Shown here one piece after another: positions 7,337 to 13,909 of a stretch of 19,209 nucleotides of DNA. The DNA lies in NCBI GenBank assembly GCA_002372815.1, contig DFIR01000020.1, positions 1,310 through 20,518 of the forward strand, read 5' to 3'. The first letter of the stretch is position 1; every line of letters starts with the position of its first letter. The translations under genes were made by a program, and so were the position numbers. Source of the DNA: Lachnospiraceae bacterium UBA3692 (lineage in GTDB: Bacteria > Bacillota > Clostridia > Lachnospirales > Lachnospiraceae). The notes beneath the pieces were generated by a model, which did not search any database, was not told the DNA's origin, and was given only the letters and a program-made list of their open reading frames with translations.

Positions 7337-8584
7337 ATGAACACAAAGGACAAGCTTACGGCACTGGAGAAGAAGTGGATCCTCTACGACGTGGCCAACT
7401 CAGCCTTCACGCTGCTGATCTCCACGATCATCCCGCTCTATTTCAACTCGCTGGCGGAGACCGCCGGCCTGACGGACGTGGAGTATCTCGCGCGCTGGGG
7501 CTACGCGATCTCGGTGTCCACCCTGATCGTGGCCTTCTCCGGTCCCGTCCTCGGCGCCTTCTCCGACAAAGCAGGCAGGAAGAAGCCGCTCTTCGCGGCC
7601 ACGATCTTCATCGGCGCGGCGGGATGCCTGGCCCTCGGGCTGGCGAGGCAGTGGCTGCTCTTCCTCGTGGTCTTCGTCGTCGCGCGCGTCGCCTACTCGC
7701 TGAGCCTGGTCCTCTATGATTCCATGCTCTCAGACGTCACCACGGAAGCCCGGATGGACACGGTCTCCTCCCACGGCTATGCCTGGGGCTATATCGGCAG
7801 CTGCGTCCCCTTCATCCTGTGCCTGCTTCTGGTCCTGAACGCGGACCGGTTCGGTCTCGCCACCTCCACCGCCATGATGATCTCCTTCGCCGTGGTCGCG
7901 GTCTGGTGGGTCGTGGTCTCCATGCCCCTGCTCCGCTCCTACCGGCAGATGCACTTCCTGTCCGACAATGAGATCGCCGCGGAACCCGGCATCCTCTCCC
8001 AGCTCGGCGAGACGCTGAAGGATATGGTCCGCAAGCCGAAGATCCTGCTCTTCCTTCTGAGCTTCTTCTTCTACATCGACGGCGTCTACACCATCATCGA
8101 CATGTCGACGGCCTACGGCAGCGCGCTGGGTCTCAACAGCACGGATCTGCTCCTGGCGCTGCTCGTGACGCAGTTCGTCGCCTTCCCGAGCGCGCTGATC
8201 ATGGGTCGGCTGTCCCGCTCCGTCTCGTCGGAGAAGCTGATCACCGTCTGCATCTGTGCCTACTTCTGCATCGCCTGCTTCGCCTTCTTCCTGGCGCACG
8301 CGTGGCAGTTCTGGGTGCTGGCGATCTGCGTCGGCATGTTCCAGGGCGGCATCCAGGCGCTCTCCCGCTCCCACTTCACCAAGATCATCCCGCCGGAGCG
8401 CTCGGGCGAATATTTCGGCTTCATGGATATCTGCGGCAAGGGTGCGGCCTTCCTCGGCACGATCCTCATGAGCTTCGTCTCCCAGGTGACCGGCCGCATC
8501 AGCTTCGGCATCATCCCGATCGCGCTCTTCTTCCTGCTGGGCCTCGTCCTGTTCCGCCTGAGCATCGCGCAGGACCGCGCATGA
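7337..8584 (+). CDS. MFS transporter, UMF1/Atg22-like family
   Basis: This 415-residue multi-pass membrane protein has about 12 hydrophobic helices across its whole length. The N-terminus carries the family hallmark WILYDVANSAF (residues 14-24). A cytoplasmic loop after helix 2 reads AFSDKAGRKKP, the MFS A-motif equivalent, and GGIQALSRSHFTKIIPPERSGEYFGF lies in the second half, also typical of UMF1/Atg22 proteins. The yeast relative Atg22 exports amino acids from the vacuole; the bacterial substrate is unknown. The start ATG follows GGAGGGAG, and the gene is last in the mgtC unit, ended by the hairpin at 8623-8659. It is separated from the phospholipase-like gene by 57 bases containing two small hairpins. 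Confidence 0.9.
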   Translation: MNTKDKLTALEKKWILYDVANSAFTLLISTIIPLYFNSLAETAGLTDVEYLARWGYAISVSTLIVAFSGPVLGAFSDKAGRKKPLFAATIFIGAAGCLALGLARQWLLFLVVFVVARVAYSLSLVLYDSMLSDVTTEARMDTVSSHGYAWGYIGSCVPFILCLLLVLNADRFGLATSTAMMISFAVVAVWWVVVSMPLLRSYRQMHFLSDNEIAAEPGILSQLGETLKDMVRKPKILLFLLSFFFYIDGVYTIIDMSTAYGSALGLNSTDLLLALLVTQFVAFPSALIMGRLSRSVSSEKLITVCICAYFCIACFAFFLAHAWQFWVLAICVGMFQGGIQALSRSHFTKIIPPERSGEYFGFMDICGKGAAFLGTILMSFVSQVTGRISFGIIPIALFFLLGLVLFRLSIAQDRA

Positions 8585-8622
8585 GGACGGGAAGCCGGTA
8601 CCTTTATATCTCTGCTCACTTT

Positions 8623-8659
8623 AGAAAAGGGGCTGTCGCATGGCGACGCCCCTTTTCTT
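8623..8659. terminator. Strong, probably bidirectional intrinsic terminator
   Basis: An 11-bp stem (8623-8633 with 8648-8658, AGAAAAGGGGC / GCCCCTTTTCT) is extended, after a bulged T at 8634, by 5 bp (GTCGC / GCGAC) closed by an ATG loop (8640-8642). The A-rich left side and T-rich right side allow function in either direction. It separates the mgtC-MFS unit from the potassium operon. Confidence 0.9.
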
Positions 8660-8759
8660 GATTTCCGGCCTGCAGGGCGATAACGGGGCGGCGGGACTCT
8701 TGTATCGCCCCGGCTTCGCCCTTTCACAGGGCAGCTCCGCCTCTTATGCGCTTATGCCA

Positions 8760-8778
8760 TCTTCATGAAATCTTAATG
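8760..8778 (+). promoter_or_regulatory. Candidate OmpR/KdpE-type operator (direct repeat)
   Basis: TCTTCATG (8760-8767) and TCTTAATG (8771-8778) match in 7 of 8 positions and are offset by 11 bases, one helical turn. This is the geometry used by OmpR/PhoB-family regulators. Related half-sites TCTTATG (8742-8748), GCTTATG (8750-8756) and TCTTCAT (8828-8834) flank it. KdpE, of that family, is encoded in the same operon. Confidence 0.4.
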
Positions 8779-8798
8779 CCGCCCGCCCCGATTCTTAC

Positions 8799-8821
8799 AC
8801 CGTTTTAAACTTCAAAACGGT
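8799..8821. repeat. Perfect inverted repeat upstream of trkH
   Basis: ACCGTTTT and AAAACGGT form an 8-bp perfect inverted repeat around a 7-base loop, 50 bases before the trkH start. The plus strand has no T-run after it, so it is more likely an operator or RNA hairpin than a terminator. Confidence 0.5.
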
Positions 8822-8870
8822 ACAGTATCTTCATAGAAAACACCAGTCTTTCCTTTTTACGGAGAAAATT

Positions 8871-10247
8871 ATGCAGAGATACGCCTACGCACTGCCGGCG
8901 GAGCAGGAACTGACCGCGCGGCCGCGGAAGATCATCCGCCTCACTTCCTTCCGCCTCATCCTGCTCGGCTTCGCAGGCCTGATCCTTGCGGGTGCCCTCC
9001 TTCTGATGCTCCCCGTCTCCGTGCGCAGTGGAAACATGGTCACTTTCAGCGACGCCCTCTTCACCTCCGTGTCGGCCGTCTGTGTGACCGGCCTCGTAGT
9101 CAGGGATACCGCGTCGTTCTGGACGCCCTTCGGGCAGGCCGTCCTGCTGCTCCTGATCCAGATCGGGGGCCTGGGCGTGGTGACCTTCGCCGTCGCCATC
9201 GCGCAGATGTCCGGGCGGAAAGTCTCGCTCCGCCAGAGGACCACCATGCAGGAGGCGGTCTCCGCGCCGCAGCTCGGCGGCATGGTGCCGCTGACAGGGA
9301 TGATCCTGCGGGGCACGCTTCTGATCGAAGGCGTGGGCGCACTGCTCCTGCTTCCGGTCTTCCTCCCCGCATACGGCCTGCGGGGGATCTGGGCGGCGGT
9401 CTTTCACGCTGTCTCGGCTTTCTGCAACGCCGGCTTTGACATTCTCGGGACGCCGGAGAGTCCGTTCGTCTCCCTGACCGGCTATGCCGCGGACCCGCTG
9501 CTGTGCGGCACGGTGATGCTCCTGATCATCACAGGCGGCCTCGGCTTCCTGACCTGGGAGGATCTGCGCAGGAACGGCCTGCACATCCACAGATATCACA
9601 CGCAGACGAAAGTGATCCTGGCGGCAGCCGCGCTTCTCATCCTGCTGCCCGCCCTGTTCTTCTTTCTGACCGACCTGCGGGATGCGCCCGCGGGCACACG
9701 CCTGCTCGAAGCGCTCTTCCAGTCCGTCACCGCGAGGACGGCCGGCTTCAACACCGTGGACCTGACCTTCATGCGCAGCGGCAGCCTGGCGGTCCTGATC
9801 GTCCTCATGCTGATCGGCGGAGCCCCCGGCTCCACGGCGGGTGGTATGAAGATCACGACCTTCGTCATCCTGCTGGCGAATATGGCAGCGGTCCTCTTCC
9901 ACCGGGAGGACGCGCAGCTGTTCGGCAGGCGCGTGGACCGGAAGACCATCCGGACCGCCTCCGCCCTGTTCGGCATCTACCTGCTCCTGTTCGCAGGAGG
10001 GGCGCTGCTCATCAGCACCGCCGAGCAGCTGCCGCTGGACGAATGCCTGTTCGAGACCGCTTCGGCGATCGGCACGGTCGGCCTGTCCCTGAGTCTGACA
10101 CCGACCCTGGGCGCCTTCTCCAGGGCGGTCCTCATGTTTCTGATGTTCTTCGGCCGTGTCGGCGGACTGACGATGTTCTACGCGGCCATCTCCGCGGGCG
10201 ATCACAGGTCTTCACACCTGCCCGTAGAGACCATTTCTGTCGGCTGA
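8871..10247 (+). CDS. trkH: Potassium uptake transporter, TrkH/KtrB family
   Basis: This 458-residue channel-like subunit of a Trk/Ktr potassium uptake system has four pore repeats in one chain. The selectivity filter segments can be read at CVTG (71-74), CNAG (185-188), TAGF (290-293) and TVG (402-404). The third-repeat intramembrane gate GGAPGSTAGGMK (317-327) and the C-terminal FGRVGGLT (427-434) are also present. Length and filter fit KtrB-type proteins, which work with a cytosolic RCK ring, encoded next as trkA. The start ATG follows GGAG by 6 bases. It opens a five-gene operon after the regulatory gap at 8660-8870 and likely depends on the KdpDE pair downstream for control. Sodium coupling, as in KtrB, cannot be judged from sequence alone. 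Confidence 0.95.
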   Translation: MQRYAYALPAEQELTARPRKIIRLTSFRLILLGFAGLILAGALLLMLPVSVRSGNMVTFSDALFTSVSAVCVTGLVVRDTASFWTPFGQAVLLLLIQIGGLGVVTFAVAIAQMSGRKVSLRQRTTMQEAVSAPQLGGMVPLTGMILRGTLLIEGVGALLLLPVFLPAYGLRGIWAAVFHAVSAFCNAGFDILGTPESPFVSLTGYAADPLLCGTVMLLIITGGLGFLTWEDLRRNGLHIHRYHTQTKVILAAAALLILLPALFFFLTDLRDAPAGTRLLEALFQSVTARTAGFNTVDLTFMRSGSLAVLIVLMLIGGAPGSTAGGMKITTFVILLANMAAVLFHREDAQLFGRRVDRKTIRTASALFGIYLLLFAGGALLISTAEQLPLDECLFETASAIGTVGLSLSLTPTLGAFSRAVLMFLMFFGRVGGLTMFYAAISAGDHRSSHLPVETISVG

Positions 10248-10266
10248 TGCCGGGAAAGGAACAGAT

Positions 10267-10914
10267 GTGAAAACGATTCTTCTGATCGGCCTCGGCCGTT
10301 TCGGCCGGCACGCTGCCAGAAAACTGCAGGAGCTCGGCCATGAAGTGATGGCCGTCGACAAGGACGAAGAGCGCGTGAACGATGCCCTCTCCTTCGTGAC
10401 GAATGCCCAGATCGGGGACAGTACGCGCAGGGACTTCCTGGCATCCCTCGGCATTCCGGATTATGATCTCTGCATCGTGTCCATCAGCGGCGATTTTCAG
10501 AGCTCCCTGGAGACGACCTCCCTGCTCAAGGAGCTGGGCGCGCGCTACGTCGTCTCCCGCGGAGAGCGGGATATCCAAGCGAAGTTCCTGCTGCGCAACG
10601 GCGCGGACGAAGTCGTCTATCCCGAGAAGCAGGCGGCGATCTGGACAGCGATCCGCTACAGTTCGGACCACATCCTGGACTACATCGAGCTGGACGGCAC
10701 GTACTCGATCTTCGAGGTGACCGTGCCGGAGAACTGGGAGGGCCGCACCGTGAAGGAACTGGACATCCGGAGGAAATACGAGATCCAGATCCTGGCGACC
10801 AGACAGAACGGCCGGCTGGATATGGTCGTCCGACCTGACACCGCGCTGCACGCGAGCATGACGCTGCTGGTGCTCGGGGAATACAAGGCACTGCAGAAAT
10901 GTTTCCGGGCCTGA
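10267..10914 (+). CDS. trkA: Trk/Ktr potassium system RCK regulatory subunit
   Basis: This 215-residue protein forms the cytosolic gating ring of the potassium channel encoded just upstream. An RCK_N Rossmann domain occupies about residues 1-125, with the nucleotide loop G8-L-G10-R-F-G13 and acidic D31 after the second strand (ligands ATP/ADP or NAD in relatives). An RCK_C domain occupies about 135-215; in Firmicute KtrA/KtrC this half can bind c-di-AMP. It has one RCK pair, like KtrA, not the double form of E. coli TrkA. The start is GTG with GGAAAGGA 6 bases upstream; the ATG two bases earlier is out of frame and stops at once. It lies 19 bases after trkH. Confidence 0.94.
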   Translation: MKTILLIGLGRFGRHAARKLQELGHEVMAVDKDEERVNDALSFVTNAQIGDSTRRDFLASLGIPDYDLCIVSISGDFQSSLETTSLLKELGARYVVSRGERDIQAKFLLRNGADEVVYPEKQAAIWTAIRYSSDHILDYIELDGTYSIFEVTVPENWEGRTVKELDIRRKYEIQILATRQNGRLDMVVRPDTALHASMTLLVLGEYKALQKCFRA

Positions 10915-10919
10915 GATCT

Positions 10920-10931
10920 GACAGGCCTGTC
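10920..10931. repeat. 12-base perfect palindrome after trkA
   Basis: GACAGGCCTGTC is a perfect palindrome in the short gap between trkA and the small membrane protein gene. It could be a protein binding site or chance; it directly precedes the AGGAG ribosome site (10935-10939). Confidence 0.35.
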
Positions 10932-10945
10932 GAAAGGAGCCTGAA

Positions 10946-11365
10946 ATGAAAAGCACATTGCTCGTTCTGATCCTTCTTCCGGTGCTGTTCGTCATCGGAT
11001 GCCTGGCGCTCGTGAAGATCGGGGATATGATGGATCTCACAAAGAGCGGGGGCAGGCTTCCCGGCAGATCCCGCGCCCGCAGGAAGAGGCGCATCCACCG
11101 CCGGCTGCAGCAGACAAAACAGGCGAAATTGCGTATACTGGAAGAGAAGATCTCATCTCTGAACGGAGTAACAACAGATGGGGACAGAAAGAAACACACA
11201 GACGGACCTGCGGACGGGCGGAGAGCACATTCTGGCCTGCCTGTCTCCGGCGCCGTCCAACGCAAGGATCATCCGGACAGCCGCCAGAATGGCACAGGCC
11301 TTCCGGGGCACCTTTACGGCGCTTTATGTACGGACGCCCGAGGCCGCACGTCTTCCCGAAGATGA
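10946..11365 (+). CDS. Small one-helix basic membrane protein between trkA and kdpD (unknown)
   Basis: I do not recognise a family. The frame gives 139 residues: a hydrophobic helix at about 4-23 (STLLVLILLPVLFVIGCLAL), a strongly basic stretch (RSRARRKRRIHRR, about 43-55) and a short charged helix (about 58-70). The remainder, after about residue 77, is read out of frame with kdpD. Support for a real gene is the AGGAG site 6 bases before the ATG, a classic helix followed by positive charges, and its place in the operon. The 188-base overlap with kdpD is unusual, so the functional protein may be only the first part, or the stop may have been lost. It might be a small regulator or accessory of the transporter or of KdpD, by analogy only with small Kdp subunits. 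Confidence refers to the existence of a gene, not to its function. Confidence 0.6.
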   Translation: MKSTLLVLILLPVLFVIGCLALVKIGDMMDLTKSGGRLPGRSRARRKRRIHRRLQQTKQAKLRILEEKISSLNGVTTDGDRKKHTDGPADGRRAHSGLPVSGAVQRKDHPDSRQNGTGLPGHLYGALCTDARGRTSSRR

Positions 11366-13187
11366 CCTGGCCCGCCTGCACGAGCATATCCGCCTCGCGG
11401 AACAACTGGGTGCGGACATCTCCATCGTCGAGGGCGAGGATGTCACCGAGCAGATCGGCGAGTTCGCCAGGGTCTCCGGGATCACGACGATCGTCCTCGG
11501 ACGCAGCCGCCTGCGGCACGGATTCCGCAGCGGTCCGCTCCTGAGCGAGCGCATCCAGGAGATCGTCCCGGAGCTGGACGTGCACATCATCCCGGATCCG
11601 GCGGCAGAAGACGGTGAAGGGTATCGCCGTCTCCTGCCGGCACCGCTGCTCTCCGGCCCTTCGGATCTCCTCATCATGGGGCTGATCCTCTCACTCGTGA
11701 CCGCCGCGGGCACCGTATTCCTGAACTTCGGCTTCACCGTCTACAACATCGTGCCGGTCTACCTGCTCGGCGTCCTGCTGGTCTCCCTCTTCACACGGGG
11801 CTATCTGTGCAGCGTCCTGAGCGCTGTGCTCAGTGTGGTGCTGTTCAATTATTTTCTCACGGAACCTCGCTACACTTTCCACGCGTACGCGAGCGGATAC
11901 CCGGTCACCTTCGCGATCATGCTGGCGACGTCGGTCATCACGGGCACACTGGCCTCCAAGCTGAAGGACCAGGTCAAGATCTCCGCCCAGTCCGCCTACC
12001 GGACGAAGGTCCTCCACGAGACGGACCGGCTCCTGCGGCATGCGGAGGGCGAGCGGGAGATCCTGCGCGTCACGGCCGGCCAGCTCCTGAAGCTCCTCGG
12101 CTGCGGGATCGCCGCCTATCCCGAAGTGGACGGCTCCCTGGGTCCCGGCGTCTATTACCCCTCCGACGGCAGTGCGCCGGAGGAAGCGCCCGTTTCCGGG
12201 GCGGAGGTGCGGGAGGCAGCCCTGTGGGTCCTGCAGAACCGCGAGCCGGCGGGCTTCTCCACGAAGCGTTTCCCCGAGTGCGGGTTCCTCTTCTTTCCGA
12301 TCCGGATCCGCAGCCGGGTCTGCGGCGTGATCGGCATCGAGCGCCGCAGGGCCTCCGCTGACCTCCCGCAGGACAGCATGATCCGCTCGATCCTCGGGGA
12401 ATGCGCGCTCGCGATCGAGAACGACCGCAACCACAAGGAGAAGGAGGAGGCCGCCATCCGCGCCAGGAACGAGCAGCTCCGGGCGGATCTGCTCCGCACG
12501 ATCTCCCACGACCTCCGCACCCCGCTGACCTCGATCTCCGGCAACGCGGACTATCTCCGCAAGAGCCGGCAGACCCTCGACGAGGAGACGATCCGGCAGG
12601 TCTACACGGACATCTATGAGGACGCGCAGTGGCTGATCAGCCTCGTGGAGAACCTTCTGTCGATCTCCCGGATCAGCGACGGGCAGATGCAGCTGCGCAC
12701 CTCCCCCCAGCCTGTCGCCGAGGTGATCGAGGAGGCGCTGCAGCACGTCCACGACAGGGGCGGCCCGCACATCCTGTCCGCGGATACCGGGCAGGAGATC
12801 CTGATCGCCCGGATGGATGCCAAGCTGATCATGCAGGTGATCATCAACCTGGTGGACAACGCTGTCAAATACACCCCCGCCGGTTCCCGGATCCTGGTCC
12901 GCGCGCGGCGGGAGGATCCCCCGTCCCCGGAGGGCCGCCGCATCGTGATCTCCGTGGAGGACAACGGCCCCGGCGTCCCGGACGCGGAGAAGCCCTACAT
13001 CTTCGAGATGTTCTATACCGGCCGGACGGGCATCGCCGACAGCCGGCGCAGCCTCGGACTCGGCCTGTCCCTGTGCCGTTCGATCGTGGAGGCCCACGGC
13101 GGCGGGATCACGCTGGCTGACAACAAGCCGCACGGGAGCGTCTTTTCTTTCACGCTCCCTGCAGAGGAGGTACAGCTCCATGAATAA
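11178..13187 (+). CDS. kdpD: KdpD-type sensor histidine kinase lacking the N-terminal KdpD domain
   Basis: This 669-residue sensor kinase partners with KdpE; E. coli KdpD has about 895 residues. The usual N-terminal KdpD domain with its Walker ATP site is absent. The protein starts directly at the universal-stress-protein domain (about 16-140), then has a four-helix DUF4118 membrane region (about 160-260), a GAF-like segment (about 290-415), HisKA with H444 in ISHDLRTPLTSI, and HATPase_c with N557/N561 (INLVDNAVKYTP), D595-x-G-x-G (DNGPG) and GLGLSL. Residues S23-P-A25, then 20 residues, then FTALY (46-50), match the c-di-AMP motif SxS-X20-FTAxY of S. aureus KdpD except for Ala at the second Ser. 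GGAG lies 9 bases before the ATG. The stop overlaps kdpE by 8 bases. No kdpFABC is in the window, so the likely target is trkH-trkA. Confidence 0.93.
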   Translation: MGTERNTQTDLRTGGEHILACLSPAPSNARIIRTAARMAQAFRGTFTALYVRTPEAARLPEDDLARLHEHIRLAEQLGADISIVEGEDVTEQIGEFARVSGITTIVLGRSRLRHGFRSGPLLSERIQEIVPELDVHIIPDPAAEDGEGYRRLLPAPLLSGPSDLLIMGLILSLVTAAGTVFLNFGFTVYNIVPVYLLGVLLVSLFTRGYLCSVLSAVLSVVLFNYFLTEPRYTFHAYASGYPVTFAIMLATSVITGTLASKLKDQVKISAQSAYRTKVLHETDRLLRHAEGEREILRVTAGQLLKLLGCGIAAYPEVDGSLGPGVYYPSDGSAPEEAPVSGAEVREAALWVLQNREPAGFSTKRFPECGFLFFPIRIRSRVCGVIGIERRRASADLPQDSMIRSILGECALAIENDRNHKEKEEAAIRARNEQLRADLLRTISHDLRTPLTSISGNADYLRKSRQTLDEETIRQVYTDIYEDAQWLISLVENLLSISRISDGQMQLRTSPQPVAEVIEEALQHVHDRGGPHILSADTGQEILIARMDAKLIMQVIINLVDNAVKYTPAGSRILVRARREDPPSPEGRRIVISVEDNGPGVPDAEKPYIFEMFYTGRTGIADSRRSLGLGLSLCRSIVEAHGGGITLADNKPHGSVFSFTLPAEEVQLHE

Positions 13188-13881
13188 GATCAAGATTCTC
13201 GTGGTGGAAGACGACGCCCCTGTGCGCAGCCTGATCACCATGACGCTCAAGGCCAATGACTACGCGTTCGTGACGGCGGCCGGAGGGGAGGAGGCCGTAC
13301 AGGAAGCCGCCTCGCACAATCCGGACATCGTCCTGCTGGATCTGGGACTGCCGGATATCGACGGCGTGGAAGTGATCGGGCGGATCCGCTCGTGGTCGAA
13401 CATGCCGATCATCGTGATCAGCGCCAGAAGTGAGGATACAGACAAAATCCGCGCCCTGGACGCGGGCGCGGATGATTATCTGACGAAGCCGTTCTCCGTG
13501 GATGAGCTGCTCGCCCGTCTGCGGGTCACGCAGCGCAGGCTCGCGCTCCTTGCCTCTGCAGGAGCCGGCGGGGAGTCTGTCTATGTCAACGGACAGCTCC
13601 GTATCGATTATGCGGCAGGCTGTGTCACGCTCGGCGGGGAGGAACTGCACCTCACGCCGATCGAGTACAAGCTGCTCTGTCTGATGGCTTCCAATACCGG
13701 AAAAGTTCTCACCCACACCTACATCACACAGCGCGTGTGGGGATCCAGCTGGGAGAACGACATCGCCTCGCTGCGCGTCTTCATGGCCACGCTCCGGCGC
13801 AAGCTGGAGTCCGGCCCGGATGCCCCCCAGTATATCCAGACCCACGTCGGGGTCGGCTACCGCATGCTGCGGGTGGAGTAG
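13180..13881 (+). CDS. kdpE: KdpE-type response regulator, OmpR/PhoB family
   Basis: This 233-residue DNA-binding response regulator is the cognate partner of the KdpD kinase just upstream. The receiver domain (1-120) has the acidic pair D11/D12, phospho-acceptor D54 (LLDLGLPDIDG), S81 in place of the common Thr, and K103 in LTKPF. The winged-helix domain (about 130-233) ends with the typical LRRKLE and THVGVGYRM segments. Its ATG overlaps the kdpD stop by 8 bases, with GAGGAGG 9 bases upstream inside kdpD, which points to translational coupling. It probably binds the direct repeats near 8742-8778 before trkH. It is the last gene of the operon, and no clear terminator follows before the convergent gene. 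Confidence 0.95.
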   Translation: MNKIKILVVEDDAPVRSLITMTLKANDYAFVTAAGGEEAVQEAASHNPDIVLLDLGLPDIDGVEVIGRIRSWSNMPIIVISARSEDTDKIRALDAGADDYLTKPFSVDELLARLRVTQRRLALLASAGAGGESVYVNGQLRIDYAAGCVTLGGEELHLTPIEYKLLCLMASNTGKVLTHTYITQRVWGSSWENDIASLRVFMATLRRKLESGPDAPQYIQTHVGVGYRMLRVE

Positions 13882-13909
13882 ATCTCCGGAAACCCTGTGA
13901 TCTGTCTCC

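Larger units (their letters stand above)
8660..8870 (+). promoter_or_regulatory. Leader/promoter region of the potassium operon with repeats and hairpins
   Basis: No gene is seen in this part of the 286-base gap. It holds an 8-bp inverted repeat GGGCGATA (8675-8682) / TATCGCCC (8703-8710), a small hairpin GCCCT/AGGGC just after it, a run of TCTTaTG-like direct repeats (8742-8778), and an 8-bp inverted repeat ACCGTTTT/AAAACGGT (8799-8821). I could not place a convincing -35/-10 pair; TATCTT at 8826-8831 is the best -10 guess. That would fit an activator-dependent promoter. I do not recognise the known c-di-AMP (ydaO) riboswitch in it. Confidence 0.5.

Noticed and set aside
8660..8870. A c-di-AMP (ydaO) riboswitch before trkH
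   Set aside because: The gap is long enough and the target fits, but I could not find the conserved ydaO core; only simple hairpins are visible.
10202..10220. Short inverted repeat CAGGT/ACCTG near the end of trkH as an attenuator
   Set aside because: It lies inside codons of a conserved gene, is only 5 bp long and has no T-run.
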